A stretch of 64,000 nucleotides of DNA from Oceanithermus profundus DSM 14977 (GTDB taxonomy: Bacteria > Deinococcota > Deinococci > Deinococcales > Marinithermaceae). The notes beneath the pieces are model-generated. The model worked only from the letters and a program-made list of their open reading frames with translations. It was not told the DNA's origin and made no database searches. Made by a program: the position numbers and the translations under genes. Shown piece by piece: positions 53,333 through 61,601 of the stretch (positions within the stretch are counted from its first letter, which is position 1; the number at the start of each line of letters is the position of its first letter). The stretch spans positions 806,001 to 870,000 of the forward strand of contig NC_014761.1 in NCBI RefSeq assembly GCF_000183745.1, in the 5' to 3' direction.

Positions 53333-53362
53333 ATTATAGGCTGTGGAAAAATGCAGTGTCAA
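53333..53362 (-). promoter_or_regulatory. Promoter of the UDG operon
   Basis: On the minus strand TTGACA (53362-53357), an 18-bp spacer and TATAAT (53338-53333): consensus boxes. The start-to-gene distance is about 75 nt, which leaves room for the leader ORF and hairpin. Confidence 0.8.
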
Positions 53363-53405
53363 CGAAATGTAATAAACCTTTACAGGTTCCTAACCGCCCC
53401 CTCCG

Positions 53406-53411
53406 TATAAT
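53406..53411 (+). promoter_or_regulatory. -10 box of the leaderless pseudokinase-like gene
   Basis: TATAAT ends exactly 6 nt before the GTG at 53418. It is divergent from the UDG operon promoter. Confidence 0.6.
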
Positions 53412-53417
53412 CGAAAC

Positions 53418-54701
53418 GTGAACCACATTGGTCCGTATTTGCTGAACCGCATCCGCGCCCGCGAAGGCGCGATTGAAATTTGGGAGGGGCAGGACACCGT
53501 GACGGGCACCCCGGTGCTCGTCTACCGGCCGCTCGAAGGGGCGGCCCCGAGCTTTCGCATCCAGGGCACCCTCAACTGGCAGGGGCGCGAGGACGACGCC
53601 TGGATCGCCGAGCTGCCGTTCGGCGCGGTGCCGCTGACGCAGCTGCGCGGCGAGGTCAGCCCCCACGAACTCACCGCCTGGACCCGGCGCCTCCTCGGGG
53701 CGCTGCTGGAGATGAAGGCCCTGGGGCTCGAGCACGGCCGCCTCGACACCGAACGGCTCTGGGTCAAGGGCGACGAGGTCTGGATCGAGGGCGTGGGCCT
53801 GCCGGTGCCGGTGCGCGCCGCCGACGAGACGGCCCTGGTCGAGGCGCTGCGCGAGGCGGCGGGCGACACCTGGCCGGGCTGGCCCTTCCACCGCGTCATG
53901 GAGCAGCTGGCCGAGGGGGCCGTGGACCTGCGCGAGGCCGCCGAGTACCTGGCCGACCCGCGCTCGCTGTCCGAGCTCGAGGCCCTTGCCGAAGACGCCG
54001 ACGAGGAGCCCGAGGCCCCGCTCGAACCTCCGGAGACGGGCACCGTGCGCGTCCTCGGCCGTCCCGAGGCGCCGCCCGCGCCCGCGGAGGAGGCCGAACC
54101 GCCCGAACCCCCGGCGCCGACCCCGCCGCCCGAGCCCCCCGCGCCGGAGCCCGCCCCTCAGGAGGCGCCGCTCTTCCCGCCCGAGCCCGACCGCGCCCCG
54201 CCGTCAACCGCAGCCGGCGCCGCGGACGAGGAGCGGGAAGCGGCGGGCCACGTGGAGCCCCGGCCCACGGACCCCAGCCGGGTCGTGCGCATCGACGAGG
54301 TCAGCGAGCCCGCGTTCGAGGTCATCGAGCCGCGGGGCGCGCCGACCGCGGGCGACCGGCGCTGGCTCTTGCGTGCCGGCGTGCTCGTTCTCGTCGTGCT
54401 GCTGGCGGTGGCGGTCGTCCGGTGGAAGGGCCGCGCACCGGCCACGGGCGCGGCCGAAGGCTACGCGGTCGAGTTTCGCGTCGAGCCGCCCGACGGCCGG
54501 GCCGAACTGGTGCTGCTCGACGCGCCCGAGGCCTCGCAGCTGGTCCGCGGCCGGGTGCTGGCGATCATCCCGGGCAAGGTCTACTTCGACGCGCCCGGGG
54601 TCTACCGCATCCAGATCCGCGCCGAAGGCTACCTGCCGCAGGAAAAGTTGCTGAACGTCCCGCCCAGCGCCCGCACCGTGACGGTCCGCCTGGGTCCCTG
54701 A
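53418..54701 (+). CDS. Membrane protein with kinase-like N-terminal domain and PEGA-like C-terminal domain
   Basis: A 427-residue protein of unusual build. Residues 1-185 resemble a bacterial Ser/Thr kinase fold: IGPYLLNRI and IEIWEGQDTVTGTPVLVY recall the N-lobe, and EHGRLDTERLWVKGDEVWI (105-123) aligns with the catalytic loop. The catalytic Asp, Lys and Asn are replaced (R108, D110, R113), and DFG reads EGV/G. Residues 195-305 are a Pro/Glu-rich linker. Residues 317-334 are one transmembrane helix, and 350-427 are an outer beta domain similar to PEGA (RIQIRAEGYLPQEKLLNVPP). A pseudokinase sensor or scaffold is inferred. GTG start, leaderless. Confidence 0.75.
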   Translation: MNHIGPYLLNRIRAREGAIEIWEGQDTVTGTPVLVYRPLEGAAPSFRIQGTLNWQGREDDAWIAELPFGAVPLTQLRGEVSPHELTAWTRRLLGALLEMKALGLEHGRLDTERLWVKGDEVWIEGVGLPVPVRAADETALVEALREAAGDTWPGWPFHRVMEQLAEGAVDLREAAEYLADPRSLSELEALAEDADEEPEAPLEPPETGTVRVLGRPEAPPAPAEEAEPPEPPAPTPPPEPPAPEPAPQEAPLFPPEPDRAPPSTAAGAADEEREAAGHVEPRPTDPSRVVRIDEVSEPAFEVIEPRGAPTAGDRRWLLRAGVLVLVVLLAVAVVRWKGRAPATGAAEGYAVEFRVEPPDGRAELVLLDAPEASQLVRGRVLAIIPGKVYFDAPGVYRIQIRAEGYLPQEKLLNVPPSARTVTVRLGP

Positions 54702-54707
54702 GCTGGG

Positions 54708-54713
54708 TAGACT
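54708..54713 (+). promoter_or_regulatory. guaA: -10 box of leaderless guaA
   Basis: TAGACT ends 6 nt before the guaA ATG at 54720. Confidence 0.5.
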
Positions 54714-54719
54714 GGGGCC

Positions 54720-56233
<1,514 letters not shown>

Positions 56234-56234
<1 letters not shown>

Positions 56235-56677
56235 TGGCCTGCACCGTCGAAGTCTTCACCGACGGCTCCGCCGACGACAAGCGGCGCGGCGGTTGGGCGG
56301 CGCTGCTCAGGTACAACAAGCACGAAAAACTCATCAGCGGCGCGGAGCCGAACACCACCAACAACCGCATGGAGCTGACCGCCGCGGTGATGGCGCTCAG
56401 GGCGCTCAAGAAGCCCTGCGAGGTGCACCTCTACACCGACTCGCAGTACCTCAAGAAGGCCTTCACCGACGGCTGGCTCGAGAAGTGGCAGAAGAACGGC
56501 TGGAAGACGGCGAGCAGGCAGCCGGTGAAGAACAAGGACCTCTGGCTGGCGCTGCTCGAGGAGACGGCGCGCCACGAGGTCCACTGGCACTGGACCCGCG
56601 GCCACGCCGGTCACCGCGAGAACGAACTCGTGGACAGGGAAGCCCAGCGGCAGCGGCGCACGCTGCCGCTGGGCTGA
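56234..56677 (+). CDS. rnhA: Ribonuclease HI
   Basis: Degrades the RNA strand of RNA-DNA hybrids, removing primers and R-loops. The 147-residue protein has the catalytic carboxylates in EVFTDGSADDKRRGGW (Asp10), TTNNRMELTAAVMAL (Glu), VHLYTDSQYLKKAF (Asp) and the C-terminal ENELVDREA (Asp), with WHWTRGHAGHRENE supplying the His loop. The basic handle (GWLEKWQKNGWKTASRQPVKN) is present. ATG 56234 overlaps the guaA stop. A perfect hairpin covers the last codons. Confidence 0.95.
56641..56675. terminator. 15-bp hairpin within the end of rnhA
   Basis: A perfect 15-bp inverted repeat (56641-56655 and 56661-56675, 5-nt loop) covers the last 11 codons and the first base of the rnhA stop. There is no T-run. 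It lies between convergent transcripts (rnhA and the redoxin gene), so it may act as a transcript end or stability element. Confidence 0.5.
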
Positions 56678-56686
56678 TGGGGGCGC

Positions 56687-57262
56687 CTAGCCGAAGTAGT
56701 CGGGTTCGTTTCCCGGCTTCCACTTGATGTTGCAGCCCATGCTGGGGTGCTGGGGCTCGGGCGGGTCCTGACCGGCCAGCAGCGCGTCGAGGGCCCGGAT
56801 CAGGTCCTCGCCGCTGGGCGTGCCCTTGTCGGGTCGGGTGGCGTCGAACCGGCCGCGGTAGAAGAGCTTGTGTTCGGCGTCGTAGAGGAACAGGTCGGGG
56901 GTGCACACGGCCTTGTAGGCCTTCGCCACCTCCTGGCTGGCGTCGTAGAGGTAGGGGAAGCGCGCGCCCACGCGCCGCGCCTGCTCGGCCAGCTTCTCGG
57001 GGGCGTCGGCGGGGTAGTTCTCCACGTCGTTGCTCGAGATCCAGACCGTGGCCACCCCGCGCCCGGCGTAGGCGTTCGCCACCTCGGCCAGCTTGGCCTC
57101 GATATGGCGGGCGTAGGGGCAGTGGTTGCTCATGAAGGCGACCAGGAGCGGCCGGCCCGTGAAGTCGTGCAGGCTTACGTTCCGCCCGCTCACCACGTCG
57201 GGCAGGTCGAACCCGGGCGCCGGGCTTCCCAGCGGGACCATCTGCGATTCCATTACCGCCAT
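56687..57262 (-). CDS. Redoxin/thioredoxin-fold protein (NHCPY type)
   Basis: A 191-residue AhpC/TSA-like protein. Features: PAPGFDLPDVVSGRNVSLHD, the cysteine motif FMSNHCPYARHIEAKL (one Cys in the active-site region), the cis-Pro region VCTPDLFLYDAEHKLFYRGRFD and the C-terminal GCNIKWKPGNEPDYF, which is a hallmark of this subfamily. No signal peptide is seen, so it acts in the cytoplasm, probably as a peroxidase or thiol reductase. The frame is open upstream, but the ATG at 57262 is fixed by an AGGAGG site (57269-57274); a TACAAT box lies at 57281-57286. Confidence 0.85.
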   Translation of the reverse strand: MAVMESQMVPLGSPAPGFDLPDVVSGRNVSLHDFTGRPLLVAFMSNHCPYARHIEAKLAEVANAYAGRGVATVWISSNDVENYPADAPEKLAEQARRVGARFPYLYDASQEVAKAYKAVCTPDLFLYDAEHKLFYRGRFDATRPDKGTPSGEDLIRALDALLAGQDPPEPQHPSMGCNIKWKPGNEPDYFG

Positions 57263-57292
57263 CTTCTCCCTCCTGGCTGCATTGTAAACAAA

Positions 57293-57316
57293 GGCCCCCC
57301 GCGGACGCGGGGGGCC
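57293..57316 (-). terminator. Intrinsic terminator of the octaheme cytochrome gene
   Basis: A 10-bp all-GC stem (57307-57316 with 57293-57302) followed on the minus strand by TTTGTTT. It sits 14 nt after the cytochrome stop and just before the redoxin gene's -10 box. Confidence 0.8.
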
Positions 57317-57330
57317 CGGACCTGCGGCGG

Positions 57331-58734
57331 TTACTTCTTCTGCTCGGCGCGCATGCGCTCGGCTTCGGCCAGGATGCGGTTGACGTGCTCCTTGAGCGGC
57401 GCCCAGCCGTACCAGTGCATGTAGTCGTTGCTGATGTGGAAGGCCCCCTGGAAGGTGCGCTGGCGGTACTCCATGTAGATCAGGTAGAGGTCCAGCTCGA
57501 TGGGCGTCAGGTTCTCGTAGTACTGCGCCACCGAGGGGGCCCACTTCCAGCCTTCCGGCTTCTTGAGGATGCCGTCGCGGTAGAGCCCCTGCACGGCCTG
57601 GATGGCCTTGGCGAACTCATGGTCGGCGAGTTTGACGATCTTGTCGGCGTTGAGGAAGAAGTCGTCCACGTACTCCTTGCTGTGGCACTGCTGGCAGGTG
57701 GCCTTCATCTGCAGGCGCAGGCGGTTGAACTCCTCGGGACCGCGGGCGGCGCGCGCCTGGGCCACGATCTCGAAGAAGCGTTCGGTGGGCTGGAAGTTCT
57801 GGTCCAGGATCTCGTTGACCTGGAGGATCAGCGCCCGGTCGAGCGTCCACTGCACGTCGTCGTCGAGGTCGATGTAGTGGCCGCTGGGCAGCAGCTTGGC
57901 GAGCTTCTGCAGGTTGGCCTTTAGGCCGGCGTCGTCCACGCTCGCGGCCAGCTTTTCCACGTTCTCCTTGGTGGGGAGCCGCAGCGCCAGGAACCCCCAG
58001 GCCGTTTCCACGTTGTGGTTGCCGCCCGGCATGTGGCAGGTCTGGCAGGTGGGCGCCCGACCGCCCTGGTCCCAGCCGCGGTTGCCGTCGATGTCCCAGG
58101 TGATGCCGTGCTTCGACGACATGTACATCTCCCACTGGGGATGGTCGAAGCCCATGTGGCAGTTCGAGCACGCCCGCGGGTCCTGGGCCTCGGTCTTCTT
58201 GAAGCTGTGGCGGGTGTGGCAGGCGTCGCACTGGGCGTTGCCGTAGCGGTATTGCGAGGCCTCCTCACCGCCGTCCCACTTCAGCGGCCCGGTGTTGCCG
58301 GCCTCGGCCCCGATGTAGCCCTTGCGCCCGATCTTGTGGCAGCCGGAACACCCGCGGTACCCCTCGCCCACGATGGCGCTGGGCTGTGCGTGCAGGGCGC
58401 TCTGGGTCTTCATGGCGTACCACGCCAGCTCGTGCTTGCCGGCCCTGAACTGCTCCACCTTGTCGGCGTGGCAGCCCATGCAGGTGTCGGGCGTGGGGAA
58501 GGTGGCCTTGGCGAAGTCCTCGGCGGTGGTGTGGGCGCTGCCGTGGCAGGTGCTGCAGTCCAGCGGCAGGTAGGCGTTCGTGCCCATGCGGCCCTCGTGG
58601 AACTGGTGCACCACCCCCGGCGTCACGTCCGTATGGCACTGCACGCAGGCCGAGTCCGACTGTTTGGCCATGGCCAGGCCGCCAAGGCCCAGCAACAGCC
58701 CCATCCATACCCCTAGCATCCTCCAGCGTGGCAT
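57331..58734 (-). CDS. Octaheme c-type cytochrome, hydroxylamine oxidoreductase-like family
   Basis: A 467-residue exported cytochrome with eight CxxCH heme motifs, at Cys30, 60, 85, 129, 169, 189, 230 and 347. The signal peptide is residues 1-23 (MLGVWMGLLLGLGGLAMA region). The spacing, with seven hemes in the first half and one isolated near residue 347, followed by a long helical C-terminus with the NDYMHWYGWAPLKEH segment, matches octaheme HAO-type proteins rather than NrfA (CxxCK) or tetraheme c554. Family members oxidise hydroxylamine/hydrazine or, in nitrate-ammonifying bacteria, reduce nitrite or hydroxylamine. Whether the P460 crosslinking tyrosine is present cannot be told. Start at ATG 58734 with AAAGGAGG. 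Confidence 0.85.
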   Translation of the reverse strand: MPRWRMLGVWMGLLLGLGGLAMAKQSDSACVQCHTDVTPGVVHQFHEGRMGTNAYLPLDCSTCHGSAHTTAEDFAKATFPTPDTCMGCHADKVEQFRAGKHELAWYAMKTQSALHAQPSAIVGEGYRGCSGCHKIGRKGYIGAEAGNTGPLKWDGGEEASQYRYGNAQCDACHTRHSFKKTEAQDPRACSNCHMGFDHPQWEMYMSSKHGITWDIDGNRGWDQGGRAPTCQTCHMPGGNHNVETAWGFLALRLPTKENVEKLAASVDDAGLKANLQKLAKLLPSGHYIDLDDDVQWTLDRALILQVNEILDQNFQPTERFFEIVAQARAARGPEEFNRLRLQMKATCQQCHSKEYVDDFFLNADKIVKLADHEFAKAIQAVQGLYRDGILKKPEGWKWAPSVAQYYENLTPIELDLYLIYMEYRQRTFQGAFHISNDYMHWYGWAPLKEHVNRILAEAERMRAEQKK

Positions 58735-58878
58735 ACTTCCTCCTTTCACAACTCGTAGCCGTGGACGACGTCATCGCGCGGAGCCTGCACCAAGTTGGTT
58801 CCAGCAACGGATCGCTTACCACATTTTCTCAAGGAATCACTAGGAAGAATGTCCTGTCGGGGTTACAATGGGTGCAAG
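58735..58878. promoter_or_regulatory. Divergent control region between the cytochrome and PEBP genes
   Basis: This 144-bp gap contains the cytochrome ribosome-binding site and an 11-nt inverted repeat ACCAAGTTGGT (58789-58799). A second repeat, GTTG-N7-CAAC, overlaps it, and a TACAAT box (58864-58869) precedes the PEBP GTG. The inverted repeat is a candidate operator; no clear FNR or CRP site is seen. Confidence 0.35.
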
Positions 58879-59427
58879 GTGTTCAAACGACGCGTCTTTG
58901 GGTTCGCGTTGCTCCTTGGCGCCGTCTTGGTTGCGGCTGCGGTATCCCTTTGGTTCGGGAAGGAGGCCACCATGAAACTGGTCAGCCCTGCGTTCGGATA
59001 CGGCGAACCCCTGCCGGCCCGCTTCGCCTACTGCGGCGAAGGGGCGCAGAACCTCAGCCCGCCCCTGTCCTGGTCCGGCGCTCCGGCGGGCACCGCGAGC
59101 TTCGCGTTGGTGATGTCGGACCCCGACGCCCCTTCGGGCACCTTCGTCCACTGGCTGGTCTACGACCTGCCGGCCGCGCTCGACGCCCTTCCCGAAGGGG
59201 CGAGCGGCAGTCCCGAGCTGACCGAGGGGACCAACGACTACGGCGCCCTTGGGTACGGAGGGCCGTGCCCGCCGCCGGGTCCGGCGCACCGGTACTTCTT
59301 CCGGCTCTACGCGCTGGACCGCCCGTCGCTCGATCTGCCGCCGGGCGCCACGGCCGCGGAGGTGGCCCGCGCGATGGAGGGCGCCGTGCTGGCGGAGGCG
59401 GAATGGATGGGCACCTACCGTCGCTGA
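58879..59427 (+). CDS. PEBP (YbhB/YbcL) family protein, possibly two forms
   Basis: A phosphatidylethanolamine-binding-protein-fold protein. The conserved domain shows LVSPAFGYGEPLPARFAYCGEG, LSPPLSWSGAPAGTASFALVMSDPDAPSGTFVHWLVYDLP, NDYGALGYGGPCPPPG and HRYFFRLYALD. Two starts are plausible: GTG 58879 gives 182 residues with an N-terminal membrane anchor (VFGFALLLGAVLVAAAVSLWF), while ATG 58972 has a strong AAGGAGG site (58960-58966) and gives the 151-residue cytoplasmic form typical of the family. No lipid or kinase partner is known for bacterial members. Confidence 0.85.
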   Translation: MFKRRVFGFALLLGAVLVAAAVSLWFGKEATMKLVSPAFGYGEPLPARFAYCGEGAQNLSPPLSWSGAPAGTASFALVMSDPDAPSGTFVHWLVYDLPAALDALPEGASGSPELTEGTNDYGALGYGGPCPPPGPAHRYFFRLYALDRPSLDLPPGATAAEVARAMEGAVLAEAEWMGTYRR

Positions 59428-59464
59428 GCGCGGGCGTGCGATGCTGCAAGGGGAGGTAGGGTAC

Positions 59465-60082
59465 GTGAGGCTCGGTTCCACGAAGCAGCGCATCCTCGAA
59501 CATCTACGACTACGCAAGGCCTCCGCCGCCGAGCTGGCCGGCGAACTGGGCTTGTCCAAGGTGGCGATCTACCGCCACCTTGAAGACCTCAAGCGCGACG
59601 GATTGGTGCGGGTGAGCACCCGGCCCGTACAGGGGCGGGGCCGGCCGCTGCGGTTGTTCGAGGCGATCGACGAACCCACCGCCTACGCCCGGATGTGCCG
59701 CGAGATGCTCGAGCAGATCGAGGAGCTCTACGGTCCGGGGGCGGGCGTTCGGGTGCTGCGCGCCCGCTACAAGAAGGAGCTGGAAACCTGGCGCCAGGGC
59801 TTCCAGGGCCTGTCGCTCGAGGAGCGCGCCCGACGCCTGGCGGAGTGGTTGACCGAGCGCGGCTATCAGGCCGAGAGCCGCAGGGAGGCGTCGGGCCTGG
59901 TGCTCGAGCAGCGCCGCTGCCCCAAGCTGGCGCTGGCCAAGGACTACCAGGCGCTCTGCCAGGTGGAGATGGACTTCTTCAGCGAACTGCTCGGGGTTTC
60001 GCTGGTGCGTGAGTGCTCCATGACCGCGGGCGACACCTGCTGCCGTTACCGCATCGAGCCGGACGGCGACGCGGAAGGCTGA
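59465..60082 (+). CDS. Winged-helix regulator with C-terminal cysteine (probable Fe-S) domain
   Basis: A 205-residue transcription regulator of the SufR-like type. Residues 3-60 form a helix-turn-helix (TKQRILEHLRLRKASAAELA, LGLSKVAIYRHLEDLKRDGLV) with a GRGRP wing. The C-terminal domain has cysteines at 152, 165, 184, 192 and 193. C-X12-C matches the first spacing in SufR, which binds a [4Fe-4S] or [2Fe-2S] cluster; the later spacings differ. GTG 59465 is preferred over ATG 59441 because of the GGAGGT site at 59452-59457. It follows the PEBP gene by 37 nt. Targets may include the divergent cytochrome gene; this is inference. Confidence 0.8.
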   Translation: MRLGSTKQRILEHLRLRKASAAELAGELGLSKVAIYRHLEDLKRDGLVRVSTRPVQGRGRPLRLFEAIDEPTAYARMCREMLEQIEELYGPGAGVRVLRARYKKELETWRQGFQGLSLEERARRLAEWLTERGYQAESRREASGLVLEQRRCPKLALAKDYQALCQVEMDFFSELLGVSLVRECSMTAGDTCCRYRIEPDGDAEG

Positions 60083-60085
60083 CGT

Positions 60086-60928
60086 TCAGGGCGCGGGGAT
60101 CCAGATCCGGTCCCCGGGGCGGATCCGCCCCTCGTCCGCGATGGGGGTGAAGGCGTCGTCCACCGCCGCCTTGGCGTTGGTGGCGGCGCGGATCTCCGGG
60201 TAGCGCCCCGGGTCGCCCAAAAAGGTCTCGGCCAGTTTGCTGAGCCAGTCGCCCTCCTGCACCACGTAGGCGCGCCCTCGGGGCGCCGCGGGCCGGAAGG
60301 GCGTGGCGGTCGCGGCCCCACGGACCTCCAGCAGCAACGGGTCGCTGATCCGCTGGGGCGCATCCGCGTAGGCCACCTGGACCGTGTGCCCGCCCGCGCC
60401 GACTTCGAGCCGCAGGCTCCAGCGTCCGTCGTCCCCGCTGACCAAGGGCGGCCGCAGGTCGAGGGGCCGTCCGTCGAGGAAGACCCGCAGCCCGCGGCCC
60501 GGTTCGGCGCGGCCGCTGAGGGTAAGGGAACCCGCGGCGGGCGAAGGCGGGGAGTCGATTACCAGCGGCGCAAGCCGCGCCGGTTCGGGCACGACGAAAT
60601 GCAGCGGCACGGACGCCTTCGGGCCGATGGCCGCGCGCACTGCGTAGGGGCCGGGGGCGAGCGGGAGCGCGGCCAGCCAGCGCCCCGCGTCGTCGGCGCG
60701 GGCCTCGCGCTCCAGGACCGCACCCCCGGCGGCCGTGACCGTAACGAGGACCGGCCGCCCCGGCGGGGCCGTGCCGCTTAGGGTGACGATTCCGCTCGGG
60801 TCCACCGCGGCGTCCACGGTGGGCCCCGGCGGCTGGGGGCGGCTCCCGATCAACAGGGCGATCCACGCCAGCACCACCAGGGCCTTGAAGGCGTCGAGGC
60901 CGGCGGGACGACCTTTCGGGCCCGGCAC
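60086..60928 (-). CDS. LysM-domain membrane protein with Ig-like domains
   Basis: A 280-residue protein. One N-terminal transmembrane helix (AFKALVVLAWIALLIGS) is followed by two beta-sandwich, Ig-like modules (residues about 38-120 and 125-205, each with GSLTLSGRAEPGRGLRVFLD-type strands). A C-terminal LysM domain follows (RAYVVQEGDWLSKLAETFLGD, RIRPGDRIWIP) that should bind peptidoglycan. It probably tethers the inner membrane to the wall. It is 4 nt downstream of the helix-hairpin-helix gene and converges with the regulator gene. Confidence 0.85.
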   Translation of the reverse strand: MPGPKGRPAGLDAFKALVVLAWIALLIGSRPQPPGPTVDAAVDPSGIVTLSGTAPPGRPVLVTVTAAGGAVLEREARADDAGRWLAALPLAPGPYAVRAAIGPKASVPLHFVVPEPARLAPLVIDSPPSPAAGSLTLSGRAEPGRGLRVFLDGRPLDLRPPLVSGDDGRWSLRLEVGAGGHTVQVAYADAPQRISDPLLLEVRGAATATPFRPAAPRGRAYVVQEGDWLSKLAETFLGDPGRYPEIRAATNAKAAVDDAFTPIADEGRIRPGDRIWIPAP

Positions 60929-60932
60929 GGCG

Positions 60933-61511
60933 TCAGCGCCCCCGCCCGCCTTTGAGCATCTTCTGGTAGGCCGCGAGTTCGTCCCAGCGCCCCTCGGCAG
61001 CCAGCCGCGCCTGCTGCGGCCAGGTCCCGGGGTCCGCCAGGCGGAAACGGCGTCCTCCCGCCGCGAGCAGCTCCTTCAGGCGTGCGACCGGCGTCGCCGC
61101 CAGCTCCTCGAAGGTGCGCACCCCGGCGCGCTGGAGCAGGCGCTCGATCTTGGGGCCGATGCCCTCGATCCGCTTCAGGTCGTCGCCGGGCGAGACGGCC
61201 TCCCCGGGCCGGTCGGCCTCGGTGGCGAACGAACGCAGCTCCGCCAACGCGGCGTCGCGCTCGTTACGGTAGCGGTCGCGTTCGCCCTCGAGCCGTTGCA
61301 GCCGCGCGCGCAGCCCCTTGGCCTCCTCCTCCAGGGCTTCGATCTTGGCCTGGAGCAGTTTGGCGCGCTCCCGTTCGTCATCCAGCTGCTGCCGGCAGGT
61401 TTCCAGCTCGGCCCGCGCCGACCGCAGGCGCGGCCGCCAGTAGGCCACGTCGATCAGCCACTCGACCACCCATCCGATGAGAAATCCAATAAGGGCGTAC
61501 CAAACGACCAT
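60933..61511 (-). CDS. Membrane-anchored coiled-coil protein with helix-hairpin-helix domain
   Basis: A 192-residue protein. Residues 4-22 are a transmembrane helix (YALIGFLIGWVVEWLID). Residues 30-95 form a charged coiled coil (AELETCRQQLDDERERAKLL). Residues 108-192 contain a helix-hairpin-helix domain (DDLKRIEGIGPKIERLLQRAG then VRTFEELAATPVARLKEL), of the kind often called DUF4332-like. Such domains bind DNA or proteins, so a role linking envelope and nucleoid is possible. The LysM gene follows directly, and the leader carries a nested hairpin. Confidence 0.8.
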   Translation of the reverse strand: MVVWYALIGFLIGWVVEWLIDVAYWRPRLRSARAELETCRQQLDDERERAKLLQAKIEALEEEAKGLRARLQRLEGERDRYRNERDAALAELRSFATEADRPGEAVSPGDDLKRIEGIGPKIERLLQRAGVRTFEELAATPVARLKELLAAGGRRFRLADPGTWPQQARLAAEGRWDELAAYQKMLKGGRGR

Positions 61512-61526
61512 GCCGCGCTCCCGTCC

Positions 61527-61570
61527 CCAGGTGCGTACCGGTTTTCAAACCTACACCTGGAGACATCTTA
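61527..61570 (-). promoter_or_regulatory. TAAGAT box and 5'-terminal hairpin upstream of the HhH gene
   Basis: On the minus strand TAAGAT (61570-61565) is followed by a nested stem: CCAGGTG/CACCTGG (61560-61554 with 61533-61527) enclosing GGTTT/AAACC (61551-61547 with 61544-61540). It would sit at the 5' end of the transcript, just before a GGGAG ribosome-binding site. Possible RNA stability or control element. Confidence 0.45.
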
Positions 61571-61601
61571 CCCTAAGCGGTTCCAGCGAGTGCGAAGCGG
61601 C

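Noticed and set aside
57331-58734. Naming the octaheme cytochrome NrfA
   Set aside because: NrfA is a pentaheme protein with a CxxCK catalytic heme; this protein has eight CxxCH motifs.
58835-58850. FNR/CRP-like site between the cytochrome and PEBP genes
   Set aside because: The half-sites around AAGGAATCACTA are not inverted with the right spacing, so the match is no better than chance.
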